Notes under the pieces: generated by a model
The model's input: the letters and a program-made list of their open reading frames with translations, nothing else
Told to the model about the DNA's origin: nothing
Databases searched by the model: none
In this document: positions 47,051-57,971 of the stretch, in pieces
How positions within the stretch are numbered: the first letter of the stretch is position 1
How the letters are laid out: each line of letters opens with the position of its first letter
Assembly: GCF_002933855.1 (NCBI RefSeq)
Contig: NZ_BFAQ01000016.1
Span: forward strand, 1 to 64,000
Reading direction: 5' to 3'
Source of the DNA: Vibrio penaeicida
Lineage (GTDB): Bacteria > Pseudomonadota > Gammaproteobacteria > Enterobacterales > Vibrionaceae
Length of the DNA stretch: 64,000 nucleotides
Made by a program: the position numbers and the translations under genes

Positions 47051-47116
47051 ATTAACTTCACTTCCACTGTTGACAGACTAAGCTTAAAACGATAAAACAC
47101 ATATTAAATCACAATA

Positions 47117-47134
47117 AGTGAATAAAAACTCAAA
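47117..47134. promoter_or_regulatory. ARG box between argE and argC
   Basis: AGTGAATAAAAACTCAAA matches the ArgR consensus half-sites (TGAAT, four A/T, ATTCA) with one mismatch. A weaker second box may follow 3 bp downstream (around AGTTAATAATCA), the usual tandem spacing. ArgR repression of both divergent units is expected. Confidence 0.75.
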
Positions 47135-47207
47135 TAGAGTTAATAATCAAGTATGGATAGTCACTTTTGTAGAAATTAAGTGACAAGCGAAATTGGATGT
47201 GTTGCAG

Positions 47208-48212
47208 ATGTTAAAAACCACAATCATTGGTGCCAGCGGATACACAGGTGCAGAACTTGCTCTGATGGTCGCCAAACACCCAAATCTCAAGCTATCAGGT
47301 TTGTATGTGTCCGCCAATAGTGTCGACGCAAATAAGCCGGTATCAGAGTTACATAAGAAGTTATCGGGTGTAGTGGACATGCCTGTCACTCCATTAACCG
47401 ATCTTAAAGCCGTTGCTAAAGAGTCCGACGTGGTATTTTTGGCAACCGCACATGAAGTCAGTCACGATCTAGCCCCGACATTATTAGAGCACGGCTGCAC
47501 AGTCTTTGACTTATCTGGCGCTTATCGGGTGCAGAAAGAAAACTTTTACCCAGATTACTACGGGTTTGAACACAGCAACCCAGAATGGCTAGATAAAGCT
47601 GTATACGGTTTAGCTGAATGGAATGAAGCCGCTATTTCAGAAGCTCAGCTTGTGGCTGTACCAGGATGTTATCCAACGGCATCACAATTGGCGATTAAGC
47701 CTCTTTTAGCAGCAGGTCTGATTGAAACGTCGCAATGGCCGGTAATTAACGCGACTTCCGGTGTTTCAGGTGCAGGCAGAAAAGCCACAATGACCAACAG
47801 CTTCTGCGAAGTATCGATGCAAGCTTACGGTGTGTTTACTCACCGCCATCAGCCAGAAATAGCTTCACACCTTGGGTGCGATGTTATTTTCACGCCTCAT
47901 CTTGGTAACTTTAAACGTGGCATCTTAGCGACCATAACCATGAAGCTAAAAGCGGGTGCGACTCTTCAACAAGTAACCGATGCTTTTCACAATGCTTATG
48001 GCGACAAGCCAGCTGTACGTTTGTTTGATGATCAACTGCCGACCATCCTACAAGTAGAAAATACGCCATTTAACGACTTGGGTTGGAAAGTTCAGGGTGA
48101 ACACGTGATCGTTGTATCGGCAATCGACAATCTGCTGAAAGGCGCTTCAAGCCAAGCAATGCAGTGTTTGAACCTTCGTTATGGCTACGAGCCTCTCACA
48201 GCATTGATTTAA
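47208..48212 (+). CDS. argC: N-acetyl-gamma-glutamyl-phosphate reductase
   Basis: NADPH-dependent third step of arginine synthesis (334 aa). N-terminal Rossmann motif [13 protein letters not shown], catalytic cysteine in [14 protein letters not shown], and GVSGAGRKA plus [12 protein letters not shown] later. ATG 47208 (MLKTTIIG) is taken over an upstream codon because the GASGYTG motif normally begins within ten residues. First gene of argC-B-G-H. Confidence 0.97.
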   Translation: MLKTTIIGASGYTGAELALMVAKHPNLKLSGLYVSANSVDANKPVSELHKKLSGVVDMPVTPLTDLKAVAKESDVVFLATAHEVSHDLAPTLLEHGCTVFDLSGAYRVQKENFYPDYYGFEHSNPEWLDKAVYGLAEWNEAAISEAQLVAVPGCYPTASQLAIKPLLAAGLIETSQWPVINATSGVSGAGRKATMTNSFCEVSMQAYGVFTHRHQPEIASHLGCDVIFTPHLGNFKRGILATITMKLKAGATLQQVTDAFHNAYGDKPAVRLFDDQLPTILQVENTPFNDLGWKVQGEHVIVVSAIDNLLKGASSQAMQCLNLRYGYEPLTALI

Positions 48213-48222
48213 GGAAGTGATG

Positions 48223-49008
48223 ATGAGCATACAAACCCCACTTGTCGTAAAACTGGGCGGAGCCGCATTAGAATGCAGTGAAACGCTTGGAAAGCTCTTC
48301 GGTGCAATTAAAGATTACCAACAGTCAGCGCAGCGCGCGATTGTGATTGTTCATGGTGGTGGCTACCTTGTCGATGACTTGATGAGCAAGCTTCAATTGG
48401 CCACCTTTAAAAAAGATGGATTGCGCATCACTCCTTACGACCAAATTCCGTTCATTGCTGGTGCGTTAGCAGGTACAGCAAACAAGCTACTTCAAGGCGA
48501 AGCGATTAAGTCTGGCGTTAATGCGGTTGGATTGAGTCTTGCTGATGGCGGATTGTGCCAAGTGACAGAGCTGAACCCAGAGCTGGGTGCAGTAGGCAAT
48601 GCGACTCCGGGGAATCCTGATGTCCTTCAAGCCGTAATGAATACAGGCGCTATCGCGATCATCAGTTCGATAGGTATGACAGAAGAAGGGCAACTTATGA
48701 ACGTCAATGCCGACCAAGCAGCAGTAGCTGTAGCGGGCGCATTGGATGCTGAATTGGTCTTGCTGTCTGATGTGAGTGGCGTACTAGATGGCAAAGGGCA
48801 CCTACTGAACAGCTTAGACAAAGCCGAGGCTCTTCAACTTATTGAAGGCAAAGTGATTACTGACGGCATGATCGTAAAAGTGCACGCTGCATTGAAAGCG
48901 GCTAACGATCTTGGACGTCCGATTCAGGTAGCGACATGGCGTTACCCTGAAAAACTGACCGATTTATTTTCTGGTACCAATATCGGTACGCAGTTCTTAC
49001 CTGAATAA
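48223..49008 (+). CDS. argB: Acetylglutamate kinase
   Basis: Phosphorylates N-acetylglutamate (261 aa). Amino-acid-kinase motifs: [10 protein letters not shown] at the N-terminus, [15 protein letters not shown], and the nucleotide region [13 protein letters not shown] with [10 protein letters not shown]. Three possible starts lie in a row (GTG 48217, ATG 48220, ATG 48223); the last has the best distance (7 bases) from AGGA. Ten bases after argC, hence same operon. Confidence 0.96.
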   Translation: MSIQTPLVVKLGGAALECSETLGKLFGAIKDYQQSAQRAIVIVHGGGYLVDDLMSKLQLATFKKDGLRITPYDQIPFIAGALAGTANKLLQGEAIKSGVNAVGLSLADGGLCQVTELNPELGAVGNATPGNPDVLQAVMNTGAIAIISSIGMTEEGQLMNVNADQAAVAVAGALDAELVLLSDVSGVLDGKGHLLNSLDKAEALQLIEGKVITDGMIVKVHAALKAANDLGRPIQVATWRYPEKLTDLFSGTNIGTQFLPE

Positions 49009-49074
49009 ACCAATTTTGTATGACCTTTTGGGCGCTGACCGCCAAGTGCAGACCCAAGGATTAGGAGAAGTAAA

Positions 49075-50289
49075 ATGAGCAAAGTAAACGTAAAAAAAGT
49101 AGTCGTTGCCTACTCTGGCGGTCTGGACACATCAGTGATCATTCCATGGCTAAAAGAAAACTACGATTGTGAAGTTGTGGCATTTGTTGCTGATGTTGGT
49201 CAAGGTGCGGAAGAGCTTGAAGGCATTGAAGAAAAAGCCAAAGCATCCGGCGCTTCTGAGTGCTACATCGCGGACCTAAAAGAAGAAATGGTGGCAGATT
49301 ACATCTACCCGACATTAAAAACAGGTGCGCTGTACGAAGGCAAATACCTACTGGGTACGTCTATGGCTCGTCCAATCATTGCTAAAGCACAGGTTGAGGT
49401 GGCGCGTAAAGTGGGTGCCGATGCGTTATGCCATGGCTGTACGGGTAAAGGTAATGACCAAGTTCGTTTCGAAGGCGCATTTGCTGCACTTGCACCGGAT
49501 CTACACGTGATTGCACCATGGCGTGAGTGGGATCTAGTGAGTCGTGAAGAGTGTTTAGATTACTTAGCAGAGCGCAACATTCCATGTACGGCTTCATTAA
49601 CTAAGATTTATTCACGTGATGCGAATGCATGGCACATTTCAACAGAAGGCGGTGTATTAGAAGATACATGGAATGCACCGAATGATGATTGCTGGGTTTG
49701 GACCGTTGATCCAGAGCAAGCGCCAAACGAATCTGAAAGCGTGACACTGAAAGTAGAAAAAGGCGCTGTTGTCGCTGTCGATGATGAAGCGATGACACCA
49801 TACAACGCATTGGTTTACCTAAACGAGAAAGGCGCAAAACACGGTGTTGGTCGTATTGATATCGTTGAGAACCGTCTTGTGGGAATGAAATCTCGTGGCT
49901 GTTACGAAACTCCGGGTGGCGCGATCATGATGGAAGCGCTGCGTGCTGTAGAACAATTGGTGTTAGACAAATCGGCGTTTGAATTCCGTGAAGAGTTGGG
50001 CTTAAAAGCTTCTCACCTTGTCTATGACGGTCGTTGGTTTACACCGCTTTGTAAGTCTCTCCTTGCAGCTACAGAGGAGTTGGCGCAAGATGTGAACGGC
50101 GAAGTCGTGATCAAACTGTACAAAGGTCAAGCAACCGTAATGCAAAAGCGTTCAGACAACAGCTTGTACTCTGAAGAGTTTGCTACGTTTGGTGAAGACG
50201 AAGTGTATGACCAAAGTCATGCTGGTGGTTTCATCCGCCTTTACTCTCTGTCTAGCCGCATTCGCGCTTTGAACGAAAATAAAAAATAA
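49075..50289 (+). CDS. argG: Argininosuccinate synthase
   Basis: ATP-dependent condensation of citrulline and aspartate (404 aa). P-loop-like pyrophosphatase motif [17 protein letters not shown] at the N-terminus, [13 protein letters not shown] in the middle, and the [10 protein letters not shown] segment. ATTAGGAGAAGTAAA gives a strong ribosome binding site. Member of argCBGH. Confidence 0.98.
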   Translation: MSKVNVKKVVVAYSGGLDTSVIIPWLKENYDCEVVAFVADVGQGAEELEGIEEKAKASGASECYIADLKEEMVADYIYPTLKTGALYEGKYLLGTSMARPIIAKAQVEVARKVGADALCHGCTGKGNDQVRFEGAFAALAPDLHVIAPWREWDLVSREECLDYLAERNIPCTASLTKIYSRDANAWHISTEGGVLEDTWNAPNDDCWVWTVDPEQAPNESESVTLKVEKGAVVAVDDEAMTPYNALVYLNEKGAKHGVGRIDIVENRLVGMKSRGCYETPGGAIMMEALRAVEQLVLDKSAFEFREELGLKASHLVYDGRWFTPLCKSLLAATEELAQDVNGEVVIKLYKGQATVMQKRSDNSLYSEEFATFGEDEVYDQSHAGGFIRLYSLSSRIRALNENKK

Positions 50290-52263
<1,974 letters not shown>

Positions 52264-52390
52264 CAGTGTGATTAAAAACAGTTTTTGAATCAGCTCAGAT
52301 CTTTTTAAAGAAAATTGATCTTTTTTGGGAACTTATTAAGGAAGAGCACGGTCATATTAATACCACTGCTTTTTCTTAGATGAATCTAAG

Positions 52391-52427
52391 AAGGCCCCTA
52401 ACCAGATTTGGCTTAGGGGCTTTTTTC
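52391..52427 (+). terminator. argCBGH terminator
   Basis: GCCCCTAA / TTAGGGGC with a 10-base loop and TTTTTT after it. Confidence 0.88.
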
Positions 52428-52492
52428 TTTTTCCAATCCAGCTCAGTTTTAATTTCCCCCTGCTATTTATTTGATTTGTTATAACATTACAT

Positions 52493-52520
52493 ATTCATTA
52501 AATTTTCATGAAACATTCAC
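52493..52520 (+). promoter_or_regulatory. Candidate Pho box upstream of phoA
   Basis: Three direct repeats at exact 11-bp steps, ATTCAT (52493), TTTCAT (52504) and ATTCAC (52515), follow the PhoB half-site pattern (TGTCA-like heptamers every 11 bp). They lie about 80-105 bp before the phoA start. The rest of the 334-bp argH-phoA gap holds the arg terminator and AT-rich promoter DNA. Confidence 0.6.
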
Positions 52521-52597
52521 TTCATTGATACCTAAGCATACTTTTTGATCTTTAGAGTGTCCTCCGTTGATTATCAAACTACTTCGGAGATATCCCC

Positions 52598-54064
52598 ATG
52601 AAAGGGCTTCAACTTTCTACACTAGCAATTGGTGTCATGGCAGTAGCGACCGTAAACGCCAATGTGCCTCAACAATCAGATACGTGGTACCAAGAAGCAA
52701 AAAGCGCGATTGCTGCTGCAAAAGAGCTTAAGCCAATTGATGGACCTGCAAAAAATGTGATCTTGTTTGTGGGCGACGGCATGAGCGTTGGCACCATAAC
52801 TGCTGCGCGTATTTATGCCGGTCAGCAAAAAGGTCAAAAGGGTGAAGAGTTTGTGTTGGCCATGGAGCGTTTGCCACACACAGCATTATCCAAAACATAC
52901 AACACTGATATGCAAACCCCAGATTCGGCAGGAACAGCAACCGCAATGGTGTCAGGGGTGAAAACCAAAGCGGGCATCATTAACGTGAATGACAATGTTC
53001 AACGTGGTTTTTGCAACACTCAAAAGGGCAATGAAGTCAAAACAGCTTTCCAAATGGCGGGTGAAAAAGGATTGGCGTTAGGTGTTGTTTCTACAGCGCG
53101 TTTAACTCATGCCACTCCTGCGACGGCCTACGCGCATAGTGCTGACCGCAATTGGGAAAACGACGGTAAGTTGCCAAACATCGCTAAAAGCACAGGTTGT
53201 AAAGACATTGCTTCGCAGTTTGTCGAATTTGATTCCGGTAATGGTTTCCAAGTGGCATTTGGAGGCGGCAGGCGTGAATTCATTCCCAATACGATGACCG
53301 ATCCAGAAGGTAAGAAAGGCAAGAGAAAAGATGGGCGCAACTTAGTCAAAGAATGGGAAGAACGCTACCCGCAAGGGAGCTATGTTTACGACCGAGCTGG
53401 TTTCGATAAGCTGAATGGAAACACCAAACGAGCATTTGGGTTATTTGAAAGTAGCCATATGCAGTATGAAGCTGATCGCGTAAAGGAAAACAACGAGCCA
53501 TCGCTGGCTGAAATGACATCCAAAGCCATCGAAATCTTGAAAAATAATAAGAAGGGCTATCTGCTTATGGTGGAATCGGGTCGTATCGATCACGCTCACC
53601 ACGCAGGCAATGCTGCGCGAGCTCTTGAAGATACGGTGGAATATGACCGCGCCATTAAAGCGGCTTTGGAAATGACGGATCCAAAGGAGACGCTGATCGT
53701 TGTAACAGCCGACCACGCGCATACTTTGATTTCAAACGGCTATGCAGAACGCGGTAACCCCATTCTTGGTCTATCCAAATCCAAAGGTAAATTCAATAAG
53801 GATGAATTTGGAAAAAACTACACTACATTGGCGTATGGTAATGGCCCTGGTGCAGTAGAAGGGAAGCGAAGTGATTTGTCGGAAGAAGAAGTACTCAAGC
53901 TAGATTACTTACAGCAAGCATTGGTCAAGTTAGGCTCAGAAACACACTCTGGGGAAGATGTAGCGATTTTTGCTCGTGGTCCGCAAGCTTGGCTATTCCA
54001 AGGCGTGGTAGAGCAAAACTACATTTATCATGTGATTGATGAAGCGTTAAGGCTAACTAAGTAA
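52598..54064 (+). CDS. phoA: Alkaline phosphatase (PhoA family)
   Basis: Periplasmic phosphomonoesterase releasing phosphate from organic esters (488 aa). Signal peptide about 1-22 (ends TVNANVP), metal Asp60 in ILFVGDGMSVG, nucleophile Ser110 in QTPDSAGTATAM, then LMVESGRIDHAHHAGN and VVTADHAHTL, and a late His in SETHSGEDVAIFARGP. A GGAGATATCCCC ribosome binding region precedes the ATG. The upstream Pho-box-like repeats fit phosphate-starvation control. Confidence 0.95.
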   Translation: MKGLQLSTLAIGVMAVATVNANVPQQSDTWYQEAKSAIAAAKELKPIDGPAKNVILFVGDGMSVGTITAARIYAGQQKGQKGEEFVLAMERLPHTALSKTYNTDMQTPDSAGTATAMVSGVKTKAGIINVNDNVQRGFCNTQKGNEVKTAFQMAGEKGLALGVVSTARLTHATPATAYAHSADRNWENDGKLPNIAKSTGCKDIASQFVEFDSGNGFQVAFGGGRREFIPNTMTDPEGKKGKRKDGRNLVKEWEERYPQGSYVYDRAGFDKLNGNTKRAFGLFESSHMQYEADRVKENNEPSLAEMTSKAIEILKNNKKGYLLMVESGRIDHAHHAGNAARALEDTVEYDRAIKAALEMTDPKETLIVVTADHAHTLISNGYAERGNPILGLSKSKGKFNKDEFGKNYTTLAYGNGPGAVEGKRSDLSEEEVLKLDYLQQALVKLGSETHSGEDVAIFARGPQAWLFQGVVEQNYIYHVIDEALRLTK

Positions 54065-54093
54065 GTATTAAGAAGTAGCCTTCATACAATAGA

Positions 54094-54122
54094 AGCCGCG
54101 CAGAAATCAGCGCGGTTTTTTA
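54094..54122. terminator. phoA terminator
   Basis: CCGCGC / GCGCGG with an 8-base loop, then TTTTTT. It overlaps the 3' end of the convergent gene at 54107-54361. Confidence 0.8.
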
Positions 54123-54361
54123 TTGCGAGCTTGCCAAGGAAAAATTACAAACCTCATCCACAAGTGCATGGCAAGTAAGCCATTGAAAGCAAAGCCAGCA
54201 AAAATTAACGTCACAGACTGAATACTATTGGGGGATTCTTTTAAGATGAACCACCAAATAACCCAACAGACAACCGAAAGTACGGTGAGTTGATCCATGC
54301 ATCGCTGGCAACGGCCTATTTTCTTCCAAAACCAGTTTTCTTGGCATGTTCGACACGGCAT
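54107..54361 (-). CDS. Small cysteine-containing membrane protein, DUF3624-like
   Basis: 84-aa protein. The N-terminus MPCRTCQENWFWKKIGRCQR has a CxxC and, after 11 residues, a CxxC (CQRC), suggesting a small zinc ribbon, followed by two transmembrane helices (about 27-40 and 46-74). Similar short Vibrio proteins are annotated DUF3624 as far as I recall; function unknown. Its end overlaps the phoA terminator. Confidence 0.75.
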   Translation of the reverse strand: MPCRTCQENWFWKKIGRCQRCMDQLTVLSVVCWVIWWFILKESPNSIQSVTLIFAGFAFNGLLAMHLWMRFVIFPWQARNKKPR

Positions 54362-54456
54362 AAAGTCGCTTTTCGTTAAATAATTCTTTCAAGAATTATA
54401 GCTAAACGAATTGCGTATCATAAGGATGCAAGTTCAAATTTAGATGAAATTAATAT

Positions 54457-54495
54457 GAAAAGACCCTGACTCTGGAGAAAAGTCAGGGTAAAAAA
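54457..54495 (-). terminator. Terminator of the 54550-56001 gene
   Basis: ACCCTGACT / AGTCAGGGT with a 9-base loop; on the minus strand it is followed by CTTTTC. It lies about 60 bp after the gene. Confidence 0.65.
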
Positions 54496-54549
54496 GGACT
54501 TAGAAGCAATTTCTTATTTTAAGTAGTGTACTTTGTTGGCTGGGTTGAA

Positions 54550-56001
54550 TTAACAACCCGGACCGCAATCCAAGCAGTGCTCAATCATTTCTGGACCAAG
54601 GTGTAACTTGGCATTTAAGTCACGAAGTGCTGTTCGAACCCCTTCTTCAATCACAGGGTGATAGAAAGGCATGTCCAGCATTTCAGATATGGTCATTTTG
54701 TTTTGGTGAGCCCAGGCTAGAAGGTGAGCTAAATGTTCTGCATTCGGTCCCATCATTTCTGCACCTAAGAATCGACCTGTACCTTGTTCCCCGTATACGT
54801 GCAAGACGCCTTTATTGCGCAGCATAACGCGAGAGCGACCTTGGCTTTCGAACGACACTTCACCCGTTGCAAAACAACCGCAGTTACCTAAACGTTGAGT
54901 GATCTGTTGAAAAGTTTCACCCACCATTGCGATTTGAGGATCCGAGAATACTGCGGAGATAGAAGAACGACGCAGCCCTGCTCGGATGTCTGGGAAGCGA
55001 CCCGCATTATCGCCTGCAATACGACCTTGATCGGCGGCTTCGTGAAGCAGCGGGATCTGGTTGCTTGCATCGCCAGCGATAAAGATATTTTCAACTGACG
55101 TTTGCAGTGTGTAGTGATCTGCTTTTGGGACACCTCGATCATCTAAATCTATATCCGTATTTTCCAGATCCAGTTTGTCGACATTCGGGCGGCGACCCGT
55201 TGCAGCCAATACGTAATCGGTAACGAAGGTTTCAAGCTCGCCGTCGTGATTAATAAATTGGATCTCAACCTTATCACCGACGCGCTTCATGCTTTCGACT
55301 TTGACATCGGCATCTAGGTAAAACTCTTCACTGAAAGCTTTGTTAGCGTAAGCCATGACTTCAGGATCGGTTAGCGGACCGACTTGCCCACCTAAACCAA
55401 ACAGCTTGACATCAACCCCTAATCGGTGGAGTGACTGCCCTAATTCCAAGCCAATTACCCCTGGTCCAAATACCGCGACAGAGCCAGGAAGATCATCCCA
55501 ATCAAACACATCATCATTAACGATAAGGCGATCGCCTAACTCATTCCAGACACCTGGGTATGCAGGGCGAGAACCTGTGGCAATCACAATTTGTTGCGCC
55601 TTTACTTCAGTATGTTCATCGATGATCAGGGTGTTGTTATCGACGAATTTTGCATAGCCCGATATTTTGTCTTCTGCTGGAATGTCATCCACACCTTCTA
55701 ACACAAACCCGACGAAGCGATCACGTTCGCGCTTTACTCTATCCATTACTTCACGACCATTGATGACGATCTCACCTTGTGGGTGAATACCGAAGCCTGG
55801 TGCTTTTTCAATTTGGTGAACACTTTCAGCAGCTGCAATGAGCAATTTAGACGGCATACAACCTACGCGAGCACATGTTGTACCGTAAGGGCCGCCTTCA
55901 ATCATCACGACATTTGATGTATGCGCTTTTGCGGTTCGATATGCGCCTAGACCAGCGGTGCCGCCACCAATAATCGCTACATCAACATTCAGTTGTTTCA
56001 T
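54550..56001 (-). CDS. Dihydrolipoamide-dehydrogenase-like flavoprotein with cysteine tail
   Basis: FAD- and NAD(P)-dependent disulfide oxidoreductase (483 aa). FAD motif AIIGGGTAGLGAYRTA, redox pair in TTCARVGCMPSK (CxxxxC), NAD motif VAVFGPGVIGLELG, second FAD contact NIFIAGDAS and the C-terminal base region FYHPVIEEGVRTAL with the His-Glu pair. The last residues HCLDCGPGC carry three extra cysteines not found in housekeeping Lpd. It is not with pyruvate-dehydrogenase genes but beside Prx-Grx and oxyR, so a thiol-reductase role is more likely than lipoamide recycling; inference. Confidence 0.88.
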   Translation of the reverse strand: MKQLNVDVAIIGGGTAGLGAYRTAKAHTSNVVMIEGGPYGTTCARVGCMPSKLLIAAAESVHQIEKAPGFGIHPQGEIVINGREVMDRVKRERDRFVGFVLEGVDDIPAEDKISGYAKFVDNNTLIIDEHTEVKAQQIVIATGSRPAYPGVWNELGDRLIVNDDVFDWDDLPGSVAVFGPGVIGLELGQSLHRLGVDVKLFGLGGQVGPLTDPEVMAYANKAFSEEFYLDADVKVESMKRVGDKVEIQFINHDGELETFVTDYVLAATGRRPNVDKLDLENTDIDLDDRGVPKADHYTLQTSVENIFIAGDASNQIPLLHEAADQGRIAGDNAGRFPDIRAGLRRSSISAVFSDPQIAMVGETFQQITQRLGNCGCFATGEVSFESQGRSRVMLRNKGVLHVYGEQGTGRFLGAEMMGPNAEHLAHLLAWAHQNKMTISEMLDMPFYHPVIEEGVRTALRDLNAKLHLGPEMIEHCLDCGPGC

Positions 56002-56030
56002 AATGGATTCTCTTTAATGTCGGTTTGGAA

Positions 56031-56058
56031 TGAAAAGCCCGAGTTTCCTCGGGCTTAG
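56031..56058 (-). terminator. Prx-Grx gene terminator
   Basis: AAGCCCGAG / CTCGGGCTT with a 4-base loop, followed on the minus strand by TTTTC, between the peroxiredoxin gene and the flavoprotein gene. Confidence 0.8.
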
Positions 56059-56083
56059 TTCAGGAATACGTCGTTACTTTGGA

Positions 56084-56815
56084 TTACTTAAGAAGAAAGC
56101 TTTCGAGTTCTTCACTGCCACCAATGTGTTTACCACCAATGAATACTTGTGGAACTGTTGCGCGACCGGTGATAGCTCGTAAGCTAACGGTTGTTGCATC
56201 TTTACCCAGAATCACTTCTTCATATTGAAGACCGTTATCAATCAGATTTTGTTTCGCCTTCGCACAGAAAGGGCAACCTGGCTTTGAAAATACAGTGATG
56301 GATTCCTGAGTTTTGTAATCCGGAGCGATATAACCAAGCATAGTATCTGCATCCGAAACCTTGAACGGGTCACCCGGCTCGTTTGGTTCAACGAACATCT
56401 TCTCAACAACGCCATTCTTCACCAGCATGCTGTAGCGCCATGAACGCTTACCGAAGCCGATGTCATTTTTATCGACTAACATGCCCATGCCATCAGTAAA
56501 TTCGCCATTTCCGTCTGGGATGAAAGAAATGTGCCCTGCTTCTTGGTCTTCTTTCCAAGCATTCATAACAAAAGTGTCATTCACAGACATACAGACGATT
56601 TCATCGACGCCGTGTTCTTTGAATACAGAGAACAGTTCGTTGTAGCGTGGTAGGTGGCTTGATGAACATGTTGGCGTAAATGCACCGGGTAAGCTGAATA
56701 CGATGACCGTCTTATCTTTGAAAAGGTCATCTGATGTCACGTTTACCCAAGCATCGCCTTTGCGAGTCGGAAAAGTGACCTGTGGTACAGTTTGACCTTC
56801 TTTTGATGCGAACAT
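56084..56815 (-). CDS. Peroxiredoxin-glutaredoxin fusion protein
   Basis: Glutathione-dependent peroxidase in one chain (243 aa). Prx5-type domain about 1-160 with peroxidatic Cys50 in [14 protein letters not shown]; glutaredoxin domain about 170-243 with Cys181 and Cys184 in [11 protein letters not shown] and the [14 protein letters not shown] substrate region. Homologous to the Haemophilus HI0572 hybrid. It is divergent from oxyR, and OxyR control is likely. Confidence 0.96.
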   Translation of the reverse strand: MFASKEGQTVPQVTFPTRKGDAWVNVTSDDLFKDKTVIVFSLPGAFTPTCSSSHLPRYNELFSVFKEHGVDEIVCMSVNDTFVMNAWKEDQEAGHISFIPDGNGEFTDGMGMLVDKNDIGFGKRSWRYSMLVKNGVVEKMFVEPNEPGDPFKVSDADTMLGYIAPDYKTQESITVFSKPGCPFCAKAKQNLIDNGLQYEEVILGKDATTVSLRAITGRATVPQVFIGGKHIGGSEELESFLLK

Positions 56816-56965
56816 GTTGGTTTCCTCTTTGGATTTTTGAATTCTTACGTGTAGCCGACCTTAATCAGCGTAGCTGGCTTTTGTTTATTCAGCCTGTTTC
56901 GTTTTGTTGAGTCCATTATTCAACGATCGGGTTGATAGCTCCAATCGTTTATTGTTATGGTATTG

Positions 56966-56980
56966 ATAGATAATTTCTAT
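56966..56980. promoter_or_regulatory. OxyR-like half of binding site upstream of oxyR
   Basis: ATAGATAATTTCTAT fits the OxyR element (ATAG, seven bases, CTAT) and ends 14 bp before the oxyR start. A weaker ATAGCTCCAATCGTT occurs at 56935, but the spacing (31 instead of 22) is off. Autoregulation and control of the divergent Prx-Grx gene are plausible. Confidence 0.5.
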
Positions 56981-56994
56981 TTTAGGGTGGAAAG

Positions 56995-57876
56995 ATGAAC
57001 ATTCGTGATTTCGAATACCTAGTGTCTCTCGCTGAGCACAAACACTTTCGCAAAGCTGCAGAAGCGTGTTTTGTTAGCCAGCCCACGTTGAGTGGTCAGA
57101 TTCGCAAGTTGGAAGATGAGTTAGGGACAGCGCTTTTAGAGCGCAGTAGCCGCAGAGTATTGTTTACCGAGTCGGGTTTGCAGCTTGTGGATCAAGCGAA
57201 GAGAATTCTGGGTGAAGTGAAGTTATTTACCGATATGGCAACCTTGCAAGGCAAAGAGATGAGTGGTCCTTTGCACATCGGCTTTATTCCTACGGTTGGT
57301 CCTTACTTGCTCCCTAAAATCATTCCACAGCTTAAAGAACAGTTCCCAGACTTAGAGTTGTTTTTACATGAAGCGCAAACCCATCAGCTTGTTAGGCAAC
57401 TTGAAGAAGGGCGGTTAGATTGTTTAGTGTTGGCTTCGGTTGCCGAGACGGAGCCCTTTAAAGAGTTGGATCTTTACAACGAACCCATGAGCGTTGCTGT
57501 ACCTTGTGATCACGAATGGGCAGAACGAGATGAAATAGACATGCTTGAACTGAATGGTAAGACCGTTCTTGCATTAGGTGATGGGCATTGTTTACGGGAT
57601 CAGGCGCTAGGGTTTTGTTTTGCTGCGGGGGCGCGTGATGATGAACGCTTTAAAGCTACTAGCCTTGAAACACTGCGAAACATGGTTGCCGCAGGTGGTG
57701 GCATTACCTTGTTGCCTGCATTGTCGGTTCCCGCTGAGAAAAAGCGTGATGGCGTATGCTACGTACGCGCCAGTAACCCCCAACCAAGCCGTCGCATAGT
57801 GTTGGTTTATCGACCGGGCTCTCCGCTTCGAAACCGTTTTGAACAGCTGGCTGAGAGTATTTCAGAGCTTGTATAA
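56995..57876 (+). CDS. oxyR: Hydrogen peroxide-sensing regulator OxyR
   Basis: LysR-type activator (293 aa). Winged helix about 1-60 (FRKAAEACFVSQPTLSGQIR), then the sensor domain with the redox cysteines at exactly Cys199 and Cys208 in GDGHCLRDQALGFCFAAG, as in E. coli. The C-terminus stops at SISELV, about 12 residues shorter than E. coli OxyR. GGGTGGAAAG precedes the ATG. Confidence 0.97.
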   Translation: MNIRDFEYLVSLAEHKHFRKAAEACFVSQPTLSGQIRKLEDELGTALLERSSRRVLFTESGLQLVDQAKRILGEVKLFTDMATLQGKEMSGPLHIGFIPTVGPYLLPKIIPQLKEQFPDLELFLHEAQTHQLVRQLEEGRLDCLVLASVAETEPFKELDLYNEPMSVAVPCDHEWAERDEIDMLELNGKTVLALGDGHCLRDQALGFCFAAGARDDERFKATSLETLRNMVAAGGGITLLPALSVPAEKKRDGVCYVRASNPQPSRRIVLVYRPGSPLRNRFEQLAESISELV

Positions 57877-57903
57877 AAAAAGGGCTGGTGATTATTGGGA
57901 ATT

Positions 57904-57929
57904 AAAAAAGGCGCTGATGCGCCTTTTTT
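57904..57929. terminator. Bidirectional terminator, oxyR / mrcA
   Basis: AAAAAAGGCGC / GCGCCTTTTTT with a 4-base loop between convergent genes. Confidence 0.92.
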
Positions 57930-57971
57930 GTTTTATACGAGTGTAGGGGTTACTGGAGTTAACTCGCTCGT

